DNA from: DASUNP01 sp963728545 | GTDB lineage: Bacteria > Acidobacteriota > Blastocatellia > UBA7656 | Reading direction: 5' to 3' | DNA length: 64,000 bases | NCBI GenBank assembly: GCA_963728545.1 | Contig: CAVSKO010000002.1 | Coordinates: forward strand, 4,650,001-4,714,000 | In this document: piece after piece, positions 33,827 to 42,802 of the stretch | Numbering within the stretch: the first letter of the stretch is position 1 | Layout of the letters: each line of letters starts with the position of its first letter | Program-made: the position numbers and the translations under genes | The notes under the pieces: generated by a model | Told to the model about the DNA's origin: nothing | The model's database searches: none | The model's input: the letters and a program-made list of their open reading frames with translations, nothing else

Positions 33827-34468
33827 GCCCCAAAGGGGCGAAATTCAATAGCCCGGCGCATCGCGCCGGGTAAATGATGTGCGTGATGATAAGCCCTGTA
33901 AGGGCGAAATAACATTTAATCCCATACATATTTTTCATCATATTCCACGTTGTACTTCTTCAGGAAAATGCGGAACTCATCTTGAAATGTTTTGCGGCGA
34001 TGATGTTCTTTTTGAGCAGCTATGTATCTCTTCAAATTTGGAACATTCGATTGCCCTATTGAGAATGCTCCATAGCCTGATTGCCAATGAAAATTGCGAA
34101 ACTCATTTCCTTTTGTCTTAATCCACTTAGAGCTTCTCTTCTTTATCTCTTCTGCAATATCGGCCAGTGATGAGGTTCGTGAAAGCGAGAAAAGCGCATG
34201 TATATGATCCTCAGTTCCTCCAATTAAAATCGACGGAGAATTACACTCGCGAAAGATTACAGAAAGGTAAGCATGAAGCTCAGGCTCAATCTCAGATGAA
34301 ACAAGAGGCTCGCGTAGCTTCGTGCTAAAAACAAGATGGATGAGTATCGAAGATAAAGATTGGGGCATAGTCTGTTCGCTTTATTTCGCCCTTTTAGGGC
34401 TTGTCATTTTCGATCACCCGCTACCCGGCGCGATGCGCCGGGCTATTGAATTTCGCCCCTTTGGGGCT
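33827..34468 (-). mobile_element. IS200-like/RAYT unit flanked by inverted palindromic repeats
   Basis: Left module (33827-33912): GCCCCAAAGGGGCG, GCCCGGCGCATCGCGCCGGG, AAGCCCTGTAAGGGCGAAATAA. Right module (34381-34468) has the same parts in reverse order and opposite orientation. They enclose a single HUH transposase gene. The gene-free copy at 3316-3500 uses the same modules. This is the architecture of REP/RAYT systems, where a TnpA-like protein processes palindromic repeats. Confidence 0.8.
33916..34368 (-). CDS. IS200-like/REP-associated tyrosine transposase (HUH Y1)
   Basis: 150 residues, normal for TnpA. The HUH motif is HIH at 55-57 (EDHIHALF). The catalytic Tyr is Y115 in RYIAAQKEHHRRKTF, the helix typical of this family. 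The N-terminus SILIHLVFSTKLREPL is also characteristic. The enzyme cuts and joins single-stranded DNA at hairpins through a 5'-phosphotyrosine. It lies only 3 bases from the left palindrome module and 12 from the right, and the frame looks intact, so the unit may be active. Confidence 0.9.
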   Translation of the reverse strand: MPQSLSSILIHLVFSTKLREPLVSSEIEPELHAYLSVIFRECNSPSILIGGTEDHIHALFSLSRTSSLADIAEEIKKRSSKWIKTKGNEFRNFHWQSGYGAFSIGQSNVPNLKRYIAAQKEHHRRKTFQDEFRIFLKKYNVEYDEKYVWD

Positions 34469-34494
34469 TTCAAACTGCATCAGTCGAATGATCT

Positions 34495-34548
34495 TTCTAT
34501 TCGACCACTTTCACTATTTGACCACTTTCACTATTCGACCACTTTCAC
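34495..34548. repeat. 17-bp tandem repeat over the stop codon of the LTD gene
   Basis: Three copies of TGAAAGTGGTCRAATAG (minus strand). The first encodes the last residues KVVE and the stop; the next two lie downstream and each repeats the TAG. A slippage duplication of the gene end is likely. Confidence 0.75.
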
Positions 34549-37500
34549 CGTCGCCTTGTTGGAGCGACCGCCGTCGGGGTTGCGGGCCTGTAGCGCGATG
34601 TGACCCGGCGCGGCCGTAAGCTCTGCCGGTATGCGCGCTCGAAGCTCTGTCTCACTCACAAATCTTGTTTCAATCGCCACGTCATCAGCGAATATCTTTG
34701 CGCCCGGCTTGAATGAGACGCCACCTACGGAAATCTCCAAAGCCCCATTCCCGGCGCGCACTTTTGAACGCGACAGCCGCGTGACGAGCGGCCCGTTTTC
34801 GACCTCAAGCGTTAAAGCATTTGAGCGATTGCCGTCTGCGTTGAGCGCCCGAATTTCAAGCCGAGCCGGTCGCGTAAAAAAACGGGCGGGCGGGCGGGCG
34901 CGCAGCAAGCTCGCGTCGATAAATATCGTCTCGACCGCTTCGTCAGCAATCAACACGATTGCGCCCGGCTGAAACGCTCCGCCCGTGAGGGCAATCTCAA
35001 CCGCCTCAGCACCTGTACCGATCTCCTGCGGCGTTATCTCGGTCAGGCGCGGCGGGTCATCGAAGACTACAAATTTTGCGGCTGAGGAAATCTCTCCTTT
35101 TGGATTGCGCACGCGCACATCGATTGCGCCGCCGTTCGTAATTAACTCTGCGCCGACTCGCGCTCCAAGCTCGGTCTCTGAAGCAAAAACTGTTTCAAGC
35201 TGCGCCGGGCCGAATAAGACAAGCGCGCCGGGCTGAAAGCTTTCGCCCGTTATCTTGAGCGTAAAGCTTGCGGAAGCCCGGCGAATGCTTGCGGGCGCAA
35301 GCGCATGGATACGAGGCTTGATTGTGAAAGCCTGTCCCACGGCGCGGGTTCCGGGAGAAAACAAAATACCTGAGCCTGAGACTACGGTGTGAAGCGAAAA
35401 AGACGCGCCATCGACATCGGGGTCGCGGTTGAGAGCTTGATTCGCCCCGCCCTCAAGCGCGCCGAATTTGATCTCTTGCAAAAGTCGCCCTGCCGCATCT
35501 TCCAATTTTATTGTGTCGCCTCCGTTGTTCAAAGAGAGCCCGCCCGTTGACGCCCTGAAGACCAGACTATTTTCAGCAGCGTTGCCGAATCGGCCCCTTG
35601 CCGTGCCGCCGCCAAAAACGATTGCGGCTTCGAAAGGCGGCAACACGGTCCCGGCTGCAAAGACGTGCCTGACCGCGTCGGCGTCAGACAATTTGTAACC
35701 TGAAAGGTCTATCGCGTCCGAAGTGCGATTTACTATCTCGATAAACTCGTCTTGTGAAGTGCTGCGCGTGCCGTCGCCGTTAGCGTCTCCTGCCGCGCCT
35801 TCGGGCGGGTCGGCAAGAAACTCATTTATGATGAGCGGATTCTTTATCGAGATGTTGAGCGCCGCGTTATTTGAAATACCGAAATCGGGATTCTCAACCC
35901 TGATCAATAATTTCCCCGCGACTCGTACCATCTCGGCCTTGACCGCAACTTCGAGCCGATTGTTGCCCGCAAAAACAGTATCGAGTTTTTGTCGCGGCCC
36001 TGACGGCTCGACTATTCGCGCGGCAGCGCCGGGCTGAAACCTTTCGCCGATTATCATAACGGTTTGATCCGGGCTGCCTTCGATTATCGCGGGCGGATCG
36101 ATGGAATGAATAATCGGAGCAAGCGGCGCGACCCGAAATATAACTTCGTTCGAGATCGTGCCGTCAGCGTTTTGCACTTTTACGACCCTGAGTCCCGGCG
36201 TTGCGATGAGCGGCTCGGCAATTTCTGATTGAATCACGGTCGCCGAAACGACTCGCGTAGGCAGAGGCGTCTGATCGAATACTGCGACCGCGCCCTCTCT
36301 GAAGTTTGCCCCCGTGACGGTGAGCGTGAATTGAGGCCCGCCCGCTACTGCCTGTGAAGGCGTGATTGCGATAACCTGCCCGCTCGGAAACACAACTTCG
36401 AATGCCTGGTCGCGGGACTCCTGCCCGTCGCTGTTACGAACGCGAACGCGGCGCGTTCCTGTAGCCGAAGCAAACGAAGCCGGCACGGTCGCCCTTAATT
36501 CGCCGCCGTTCGCAAGCGTAGTCGCAAGCGGTGTCTCTTCGACCAGGACGACCGACGCGGCATTGAAGTTTTCGCCTATCGCGAACAGCGTGAAATTTCC
36601 TGTTCCTACATTCACAAGTTTCGGCAACACGGAAAGCAATACGGGCGGCGGAGGCGTGACGGTGAGCGTCACAACATTAGAGCGATTGCCGCCTTGATTG
36701 CGGACTTCAACGCGGTGAGGCCCGACCATGTCAATCACGCGCTCAGGCACGGTTGCGATAAGCTCGCCCGCGCTAATAAACCTTGTGTCGGCGGGCGCGG
36801 AGTCTATGAGGACATTCGATCCGACTTCGAACCCGCTGCCCTCGACCGACAGATCGAACGGAGGGCTGTCGAATGGAACTCGATCGGGAGCGATCCGAGC
36901 GATGCGCGGCCCCGCAGTGAATTCGGAACCGTTCACCATCGCGCCCGGTGAAAAGAGTCGCCCGCCGCTCGCGCCGATCGTAGAGTGCGCGGAGAAGCTT
37001 GTTCCTATGATCTCAGGGTTGCGCGTGATCGACTGGTTGGCGCTGCCTTCACCGGCGCCGTACGTGACCCGCTCGACCGCATTGCCGAGACTGTCTTTCA
37101 GCGTGATCGTATCGCCCGAGTTATCGAGCGAAAGCGCGGAAGTAAATACGAGGCCGTTTGCGCGGGCATTGCCGAACTCGCCCTGCGGGCTGCCGCCGCC
37201 AAAGATGACGGCGGCTTCACCTGCCGGGATGACCGCGTTTGACGGAAACGTAAATCGCGTTTGATCCGCATCGCTGACGGTAAACCCGCCGACGCCCAGC
37301 GCGGCACTTGTTCGATTCACGATCTCTATGAATTCATCTTGCGTGGCGCTGCGCGTGCCATCGCCGTTAGCATCTCCCGCCGTTCCATCGGGCGGGTCTG
37401 CGAGGAATTCATTTATTCCAATCGCGTCAAAGACCGTGAATGCAACCGCGTTCGAGACTGTCGAATCGGGATTGCGCACCGTAAGCTCGTACCTGGCGGG

Positions 37501-38316
37501 CGTGCTGGTCACGGGCGGCGCGATGTTAGCGGTGAGCGCGGTATCGCTTATGAAAGTGGTGCTGATTGTCGCCCCGTCTATTCGAGCTTCGGAGCCGCTT
37601 TGAAAATTACTCCCCGCGATGTTGACGATCACCGGGTCTGTCGTAGCGATGATCGCTTCGGGCGTGACGGAAGTTATAGCCGGATCGTCAGACACAAACG
37701 GGCGACCATTAACGCGAGCGCCGGGCGAAAAGAGTCTCCCTTCGCTCCCCGCCGCAGAAGCATGAGCCGTAAAGCCGCCGGTGATGTCAGGGCTGCGCGT
37801 GAGCGACTGATCGATATCGCTAGCAGGCGGCGGATAATCGTGTCTGGCTATTTCCACGCCGGAGTTGTTTTTGATGATTATCGAATCGCCCGCGTTATTC
37901 AGGGACAATCCCGCGCCTCCGATTGCGAAGACAAGTCCGTTGGCCCCGGCGTTTCCAAATGCGCCCGCAGGCACTCCGCCTCCAAAGACGACGGCGGCTT
38001 CGCCCGGAGGTATTATTTTGTTTGCCGGAATGGTAAACCTCACCTGTAATGCGTCGCTTACGGTGAAGCCGCCGACGTCGAGCGGCGCGGAGCCTGTGTT
38101 GACCAGTTCTACGAACTCATCCTGAGTAGTGTTGAAGACGCCATCGCCGTTCGCGTCGCCCGCAGCGCCGGAGGCCGGGTCGGCGAGGTATTCGTTAATG
38201 ATAAGAGGCGCGGTTTGAAATGGCGTTGCTCGGTTTCGGATTTCAGCGGCGGGGTTCTTCAGACCGCCGACAAAAAACAACATGAACAGCCAGCAGGCAA
38301 ATCTCTTTTTATACAT
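34531..38316 (-). CDS. Large exported LTD/IPT-repeat surface protein
   Basis: 1261 residues with an N-terminal hydrophobic signal. Three lamin-tail (LTD) domains begin near 39, 295 and 810, each with INE(Y/F)LADP and a GDANGDG...QDEF(V/I)E(I/L)VN stretch. Between and after them are about eight IPT/TIG-like Ig repeats, with turns such as F(Q/R)(P/E)GA and (V)RNPDG(x)(x)SNA. Such proteins are found on cell surfaces or secreted, often as adhesins or matrix proteins. No C-terminal sorting signal was recognised. The repeats suggest growth by internal duplication. Confidence 0.85.
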   Translation of the reverse strand: MYKKRFACWLFMLFFVGGLKNPAAEIRNRATPFQTAPLIINEYLADPASGAAGDANGDGVFNTTQDEFVELVNTGSAPLDVGGFTVSDALQVRFTIPANKIIPPGEAAVVFGGGVPAGAFGNAGANGLVFAIGGAGLSLNNAGDSIIIKNNSGVEIARHDYPPPASDIDQSLTRSPDITGGFTAHASAAGSEGRLFSPGARVNGRPFVSDDPAITSVTPEAIIATTDPVIVNIAGSNFQSGSEARIDGATISTTFISDTALTANIAPPVTSTPARYELTVRNPDSTVSNAVAFTVFDAIGINEFLADPPDGTAGDANGDGTRSATQDEFIEIVNRTSAALGVGGFTVSDADQTRFTFPSNAVIPAGEAAVIFGGGSPQGEFGNARANGLVFTSALSLDNSGDTITLKDSLGNAVERVTYGAGEGSANQSITRNPEIIGTSFSAHSTIGASGGRLFSPGAMVNGSEFTAGPRIARIAPDRVPFDSPPFDLSVEGSGFEVGSNVLIDSAPADTRFISAGELIATVPERVIDMVGPHRVEVRNQGGNRSNVVTLTVTPPPPVLLSVLPKLVNVGTGNFTLFAIGENFNAASVVLVEETPLATTLANGGELRATVPASFASATGTRRVRVRNSDGQESRDQAFEVVFPSGQVIAITPSQAVAGGPQFTLTVTGANFREGAVAVFDQTPLPTRVVSATVIQSEIAEPLIATPGLRVVKVQNADGTISNEVIFRVAPLAPIIHSIDPPAIIEGSPDQTVMIIGERFQPGAAARIVEPSGPRQKLDTVFAGNNRLEVAVKAEMVRVAGKLLIRVENPDFGISNNAALNISIKNPLIINEFLADPPEGAAGDANGDGTRSTSQDEFIEIVNRTSDAIDLSGYKLSDADAVRHVFAAGTVLPPFEAAIVFGGGTARGRFGNAAENSLVFRASTGGLSLNNGGDTIKLEDAAGRLLQEIKFGALEGGANQALNRDPDVDGASFSLHTVVSGSGILFSPGTRAVGQAFTIKPRIHALAPASIRRASASFTLKITGESFQPGALVLFGPAQLETVFASETELGARVGAELITNGGAIDVRVRNPKGEISSAAKFVVFDDPPRLTEITPQEIGTGAEAVEIALTGGAFQPGAIVLIADEAVETIFIDASLLRARPPARFFTRPARLEIRALNADGNRSNALTLEVENGPLVTRLSRSKVRAGNGALEISVGGVSFKPGAKIFADDVAIETRFVSETELRARIPAELTAAPGHIALQARNPDGGRSNKATVKVVE

Positions 38317-38569
38317 AATCGAACTCCGGCAAGCCGCGCGTCGGCTTGCGCTTGATTTAGATAATTGGGAGTTGATGCGGAAATCTGGCTGAGGGTAATC
38401 AGGTCTATAAAAGCCTGTCTGGGGATTTAAGCGGTCAGTCGTTCCCCGCTTTTACATTATGACGCGAAGCGCGCGGGTTTCAATGCAAAAAAGTCTATTA
38501 ACCCGCGAGTGGCAGCAATCCAATACCCGCTGGCGGAGCAGATCAAGCATATGATTCAATCATGTGCAG
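38317..38569. other. Divergent intergenic region upstream of the LTD gene
   Basis: About 250 bases between the LTD protein start and the small membrane protein. No gene or clear promoter was recognised. Confidence 0.4.
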
Positions 38570-38821
38570 ATGAGTCTATGGGTCATTGCCATTCTAGTTT
38601 TTCTTCTAAATATCCCTTTCGGTTTTTGGCGGGCCAGAGTCAGGAAGTTCTCGTGGCAATGGATTCTTGCCATTCATTTGCCGGTTCCCCTAGTGATTGC
38701 GCTACGAATCTTTAGCGGGTTGGGCTGGCAGTTGATCTCCTTCCCCGTGCTGATAGGGGCTTTCTTTCTAGGTCAATTTTGTGGAGGGAAACTGGCTTAT
38801 ATGTTCAAGGGCCGCCGATAA
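38570..38821 (+). CDS. Small membrane protein of unknown function
   Basis: 83 residues from the ATG at 38570 (GTG at 38564 also possible). Three hydrophobic segments alternate with short basic loops: SLWVIAILVFLLNIPFGFW, WQWILAIHLPVPLVIALRIF, and LISFPVLIGAFFLGQFCGGK, ending in FKGRR. The regular pattern indicates a real integral membrane protein. No family name is recognised and neighbours give no clue. Confidence 0.6.
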   Translation: MSLWVIAILVFLLNIPFGFWRARVRKFSWQWILAIHLPVPLVIALRIFSGLGWQLISFPVLIGAFFLGQFCGGKLAYMFKGRR

Positions 38822-39236
38822 GCGATTCTCCAGATCGTGACGCATGATGGCGGGGCCGAAGAATTGCCATTTTGTTTTATCAGGATTTTGGGAGGCTGAC
38901 AGCGACTATCACACAAGTACCGGCGCTGACTGAAAAACTGCTCAAGCGCTTCGATCTCAACCCGTAGGCCGGAAATCCGGGGAGGAAATTCAGCCTCCCC
39001 GGATTGATTTGCTGCAATCCTGGCGCATCGCGTAGCCGTCGATTTTTGCCTTGCGAACCCTGCGCCCTCGCACACCTCCTTTGCATTGTATAGATCGTTA
39101 AAGGTTGATATAAAAGAGAGCGCCTTCGCCGTGCTATTAAGGCGAGAGCCTTCATGATTTTGGTCGCATTGTATTCATTCGAACAAATTATTTTCGCAAG
39201 CGGTTTCATTCACGTTAATAAATCTGGAGGACCGAT
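38822..39236. other. Intergenic region before glpX with one hairpin
   Basis: About 415 bases without a supported gene. A perfect 12-bp hairpin (AATCCGGGGAGG / CCTCCCCGGATT, 38974-39005, 8-base loop) could end the small membrane-protein transcript, although no T-run follows. Confidence 0.5.
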
Positions 39237-40283
39237 ATGATAGAACGGAAGATGGAGCACGAATTGGGGATGGACTTCTTGCGCGTGGTCGAAGCTGCGG
39301 CCATCGCTTCGGCGCAGACTATGGGGCAGGGTGAACGCAAGTACTCCGATCACGTTGCCGTCGAATCCATGCGCCAGACCATGGACAGCGTGCCGATGCG
39401 AGGCGAGGTGGTCATCGGGGAAGGCGAGCGCGACCAAGCCCCTATGCTCTATATAGGCGAGAAGGTGGGCATGGGGTACAAAGAGACGGCGGAAGACGGC
39501 GCGCAGTTTCCCGAAGTAGACATAGCCGTCGATCCGCTCGAAGGAACTAACCTCTGCGCCACAGGCTCCGCCAACGCCATCTCGGTTATGGCTTGCTCGG
39601 AGAAGGGCGGGCTGTTGCGCGCGCCTGATATGTACATGCAGAAGCTCATCGTAGGCCCGTCGTCGAAAGGCGCCGTTGATCTGGACGCCCCCGTAAAAGA
39701 TAATCTCCGAGCGATTGCGCGGCGATTGAATCGCGATGTCGAAGACCTGGTCGTTATAGTGCTTGATCGCCCGCGCCACAAAAAGCTGATCGCGGACATA
39801 CGCGAAGCGGGCGCGCGCATACGGTTGATTTCGGATGGCGATTTATCTGCGGGCATCTCCGCCGCTGTAGCCGGGTCGGGCGTGCACGCGGTGATGGGCA
39901 CGGGCGGAGCGCCGGAGGGCGTGCTCACGGCCGCCGCGATGAAATGCCTGAATGGACAGATACTCGCCCGCTTCGTGCTCAAAGAGCAGCTTGAAGACCT
40001 CGAAGACCGCAGCCGAATTGCCGAGGACGCCGTCGAGCGCATGAAAGAGATGGGCATCCAAGACCCTGGCCGCATCTATGACACGGACGACCTCGCGCCG
40101 GGCAAAAAGATTATCTTCGCCGCGACCGGGGTGACAGACGGAACGATCCTTCGCGGCGTGCGATTCTTCGGGACAGGCATTCGCACGTCGTCAATCATAA
40201 TGGCGACCGAGCGCACAAAGCGCGTGCGCTTCGTCGACACGGTTCATGTCGAAGGCGGCCCCGATACGGTTGTCAGATTTTGA
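39237..40283 (+). CDS. glpX: Class II fructose-1,6-bisphosphatase
   Basis: 348 residues with GGAGG six bases before the ATG. The GlpX pattern is clear: VVIGEGERDQAPML, VDPLEGTNLCATGSANAI (metal-binding acid residues), and GTGGAPEGVLTAAAMKC. It dephosphorylates fructose-1,6-bisphosphate for gluconeogenesis in the cytoplasm. It stands alone; a hairpin built of TTGTCCG units directly follows the stop. Confidence 0.95.
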   Translation: MIERKMEHELGMDFLRVVEAAAIASAQTMGQGERKYSDHVAVESMRQTMDSVPMRGEVVIGEGERDQAPMLYIGEKVGMGYKETAEDGAQFPEVDIAVDPLEGTNLCATGSANAISVMACSEKGGLLRAPDMYMQKLIVGPSSKGAVDLDAPVKDNLRAIARRLNRDVEDLVVIVLDRPRHKKLIADIREAGARIRLISDGDLSAGISAAVAGSGVHAVMGTGGAPEGVLTAAAMKCLNGQILARFVLKEQLEDLEDRSRIAEDAVERMKEMGIQDPGRIYDTDDLAPGKKIIFAATGVTDGTILRGVRFFGTGIRTSSIIMATERTKRVRFVDTVHVEGGPDTVVRF

Positions 40284-40286
40284 GCT

Positions 40287-40363
40287 TTGTCCGTTGTCCG
40301 TAGCCAGTTGTTAGCCGCTTTCAGGGATGAGTAAGCTGCTAATTGCAACTGGCTACGGACAAC
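40287..40363. terminator. TTGTCCG-type inverted repeat after glpX
   Basis: A perfect 18-bp inverted repeat, GTTGTCCGTAGCCAGTTG (40293-40310) with its complement at 40346-40363, and a 35-base loop. The left arm is extended by a second TTGTCCG heptamer. It begins 3 bases after the glpX stop. Confidence 0.7.
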
Positions 40364-40376
40364 TGAGCATCGCCAG

Positions 40377-40886
40377 ATGCAAGCAAGCAACGAAAGAATC
40401 GCGGCTATCACCTACGCGGCGGCGCTCGCGGTTGCGCTGCTGTTTGTGAGCGCGACCATTGCAGCGCCCTTGATCGAATCCGCCGGTGGAGAAAACACGG
40501 CAGCCTCGTTCATCTATCTCGCGTATACAATAGTCTGCCATCAGATCGCTGACAGGTCGTTTCACATTGAAGGCTATCCGCTCGCGGTCTGCTCACGATG
40601 CTTTGGAATTTATGTCGGGTATGTGCTGGGGCTGGTCATCTATCCGTTCGTGCGGTCGCTTGCGCGAACCGAGACGCCGAGGCGTCTCTGGCTTTTACTT
40701 GCGCTCGCTCCTATCGCAATCGATTTTGCAGGCGATTACGCGGGCGTATTCGATAACACGCTGCTGACACGCGCGTTGACAGGGCTGGTGGCGGGCGCGG
40801 CAGGAGCCTTCTTCACGTTGCCAGGCTTTGTGTCGCTCGCCTCAACGATTAGCAGGACGCCAAAGGAGGAATACAGTGGTCGATAA
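40377..40886 (+). CDS. DUF2085 membrane protein
   Basis: 169 residues with four to five membrane segments. The DUF2085 signature is present: TIVCHQIADRSFHIEGYPLAVCSRCFGIYVGY, that is CHQ-RS-G-C-RC spread over about 30 residues. These Cys and His could bind a metal. The function of the family is not established. The next gene starts within its last codons, so the two are translationally coupled. Confidence 0.8.
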   Translation: MQASNERIAAITYAAALAVALLFVSATIAAPLIESAGGENTAASFIYLAYTIVCHQIADRSFHIEGYPLAVCSRCFGIYVGYVLGLVIYPFVRSLARTETPRRLWLLLALAPIAIDFAGDYAGVFDNTLLTRALTGLVAGAAGAFFTLPGFVSLASTISRTPKEEYSGR

Positions 40887-41484
40887 ACCGAAGAAGTTTA
40901 TTCCGGCGCTTATCGGCGGGGCCGTGCTGTGCGTGCTATCGCTGATTCCGTTCGTAAACTATGGTTGCTGTCTGTGGGTGATTGCAGGCGGCGCAATCGC
41001 TGCGTATATGCTCATAAAGCGCTCGCCCGTGTTGCCGGTAACTACCGGCGAAGGAGCGTCAGTAGGAGCGCTGGCCGGCCTGCTTGGCTCGGTACTGTAC
41101 CTGGTCATATTCACCCCGATATTTTTCGCATTTGGCCGCGAGGCGGCAATCGCGCAAATGCAGCAGGCAGCCTATCAGCAGACGGACCCGAACGCTCGGA
41201 GAATGGTGATGCAATTTGCCGACGTGGTCCGAGATCAGCCGATGGTATTCATTTTGATTTGGTGTGCGGTGATAGGAATTTTCTTTATAGCCTTTGGCAC
41301 TCTCGGAGGCATCATAGGCGTCGCGATGTTTGAAAAGCGCAAGGGCCAGCCTATGACTCCACCGCCACCGCCCGGAGCGCCGGATTATGGACCGGGCTTT
41401 GCGCCGCCGGGTCCGCCACCGGGCGGGCCTATGCCGCCGCCGGGCGAACCGCCCCACGGAGGCGACGACCGCCCGCCGTATTAA
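40876..41484 (+). CDS. Membrane protein with proline-rich C-terminus
   Basis: 202 residues from the GTG at 40876, 6 bases after AGGAGG and overlapping the previous gene by 11 bases. Four membrane segments with a short loop (FGREAAIAQMQQAAYQQ) are followed by a cytoplasmic or periplasmic tail of Pro and Gly (PPPPPGAPDYGPGFAPPG). The layout resembles small DUF-type membrane proteins of unknown role. Coupled to the DUF2085 gene. The stop TAA is directly followed by a heptamer-repeat hairpin. Confidence 0.65.
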   Translation: MVDKPKKFIPALIGGAVLCVLSLIPFVNYGCCLWVIAGGAIAAYMLIKRSPVLPVTTGEGASVGALAGLLGSVLYLVIFTPIFFAFGREAAIAQMQQAAYQQTDPNARRMVMQFADVVRDQPMVFILIWCAVIGIFFIAFGTLGGIIGVAMFEKRKGQPMTPPPPPGAPDYGPGFAPPGPPPGGPMPPPGEPPHGGDDRPPY

Positions 41485-41625
41485 AGGATGAGGGATGAGG
41501 GATGAGGGATGAAAAAGACCCTTTGGTTTTACAATATCTCGTGATTTGAGATTTGAGATTTCAAATTTCAAATCTTTTTCATCCCTCATCCCTCATCCTT
41601 CATCCCTCTGCCTTCATCCCTCATC
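41483..41625. repeat. Double heptamer inverted repeat
   Basis: The outer arms are GGGATGA heptamers (left, from the stop codon) and CATCCCT heptamers (right, to 41625). Between them lies a second perfect inverted pair of GATTTGA and TTTCAAA heptamers. It is the longest copy of the family in the window and fills most of the gap to the next gene. Confidence 0.8.
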
Positions 41626-41649
41626 TGCGCGGTGTTAAAATTATTTCCT

Positions 41650-42802
41650 ATGCTAAAGACGAAGAACCTGTTCGCCCTCCTGGCGCTCGCCATTATTTTT
41701 GTTTCGGCTTGCTCAAAAACAGAAATGCCGGGCAGTTGGTCCATCATGGATACGGGGACCGGCGATGCTTTTTACAGCGTCAATTTCGTAGACGAAAATA
41801 CGGGCTGGCTCAACGGGCACACCGACCGCAGCTACATCCCTTCCGCCGAAGAGCTTGCCAATGCCAACGCCAACGCTAACAAAAACGCAAAACCGAAGAA
41901 CCCGAAAGACAAGATCGATGACCCTTTGAAAGCCAACCAGGGTTTTGAAGTCTTGCATTCTACCGACGGCGGACGGACGTGGAAGCAGATACCCGATCAG
42001 TTCAAACATAAGATTCGTTCGGTCTGGTTCGTAGACCCGCAGACCGGGTGGGCGCTGACGATTGATAGAGACATACTTCACACTAAGGACGGCGGCCTGA
42101 ATTGGGCGCTTCAACGGAAAGCCGGCACAACGAAGCTGAAGCTGCGTGATTCGAGGGGCGAGCGCGTTATGGATGCCCCGGAACAGATCGATCAAATCTA
42201 CTTCCTCGACACGGCCCGGGGCTGGGCCTGGGGAGGCGGGCGCAAGGACTCTTACTCCGAGCAGCCGGGCATACTGCTTTCGACCGTAGACGGCGGCGGG
42301 AACTGGAACGAAGTCCCTTATCCTTTCGATAGCGACATCTCGGCCATATTCTTCCTCAACGCCAATCGCGCCTGGGCGAGCACGAAATCCGGCTTCTTTG
42401 CGACGACTGACGGCGGGCTGAACTGGGGCAAGGTCCAGACACGACTGCCGGAAGAACTCTTTTATTCGATCTTTTTCCTTGATGAGAGCAACGGGTGGGT
42501 CGTGGGCCGCAGCGGGCGGATGGCAAAAACTGCGGACGGCGGAGCGACCTGGACCAGAATCACTCGCGATATGGTGCGAGTCGAATTCGTGATGCGCGAC
42601 ATACATTTTACGGATCGCGATCACGGATGGGCCGCCGGGGAAAAGGGCGCGATACTCTACACCGATGACGGCGGCGAAAACTGGGCAAGTATACCTTCGC
42701 CCTTTTCCGGAACAGTTTACCGAGGTGTTCTTCGTCAATCGGCGGGCGGGTTGGATTGTGGGCCTCAACGGCGCGGCTCTCCGGCTTGAACCTGCAAATT
42801 AA
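41650..42802 (+). pseudogene. Ycf48-like beta-propeller lipoprotein, frameshifted near its end
   Basis: The open frame stops at 42789, but the C-terminus of the family continues in the next frame to TAA at 42800-42802. The lipoprotein signal ends in VSAC. The body has repeated propeller blades with STDGGRTWKQ, TKDGGLNWAL, TTDGGLNWGK, TADGGATWTR and TDDGGENWAS, each preceded by a GW(A/V)-type strand. After the run TTTT at 42703-42706 the shifted frame reads EVFFVNRRAGWIVGLNGAAL, a perfect last blade. One extra T explains the break. Only the last blade is lost, so the truncated protein may still fold, or the base may be a sequencing error. Confidence 0.8.

Noticed and set aside
39449..40075. 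Long minus-strand open frame opposite glpX
   Set aside because: Ser/Arg-rich shadow of the glpX codons with no ribosome site or family pattern.
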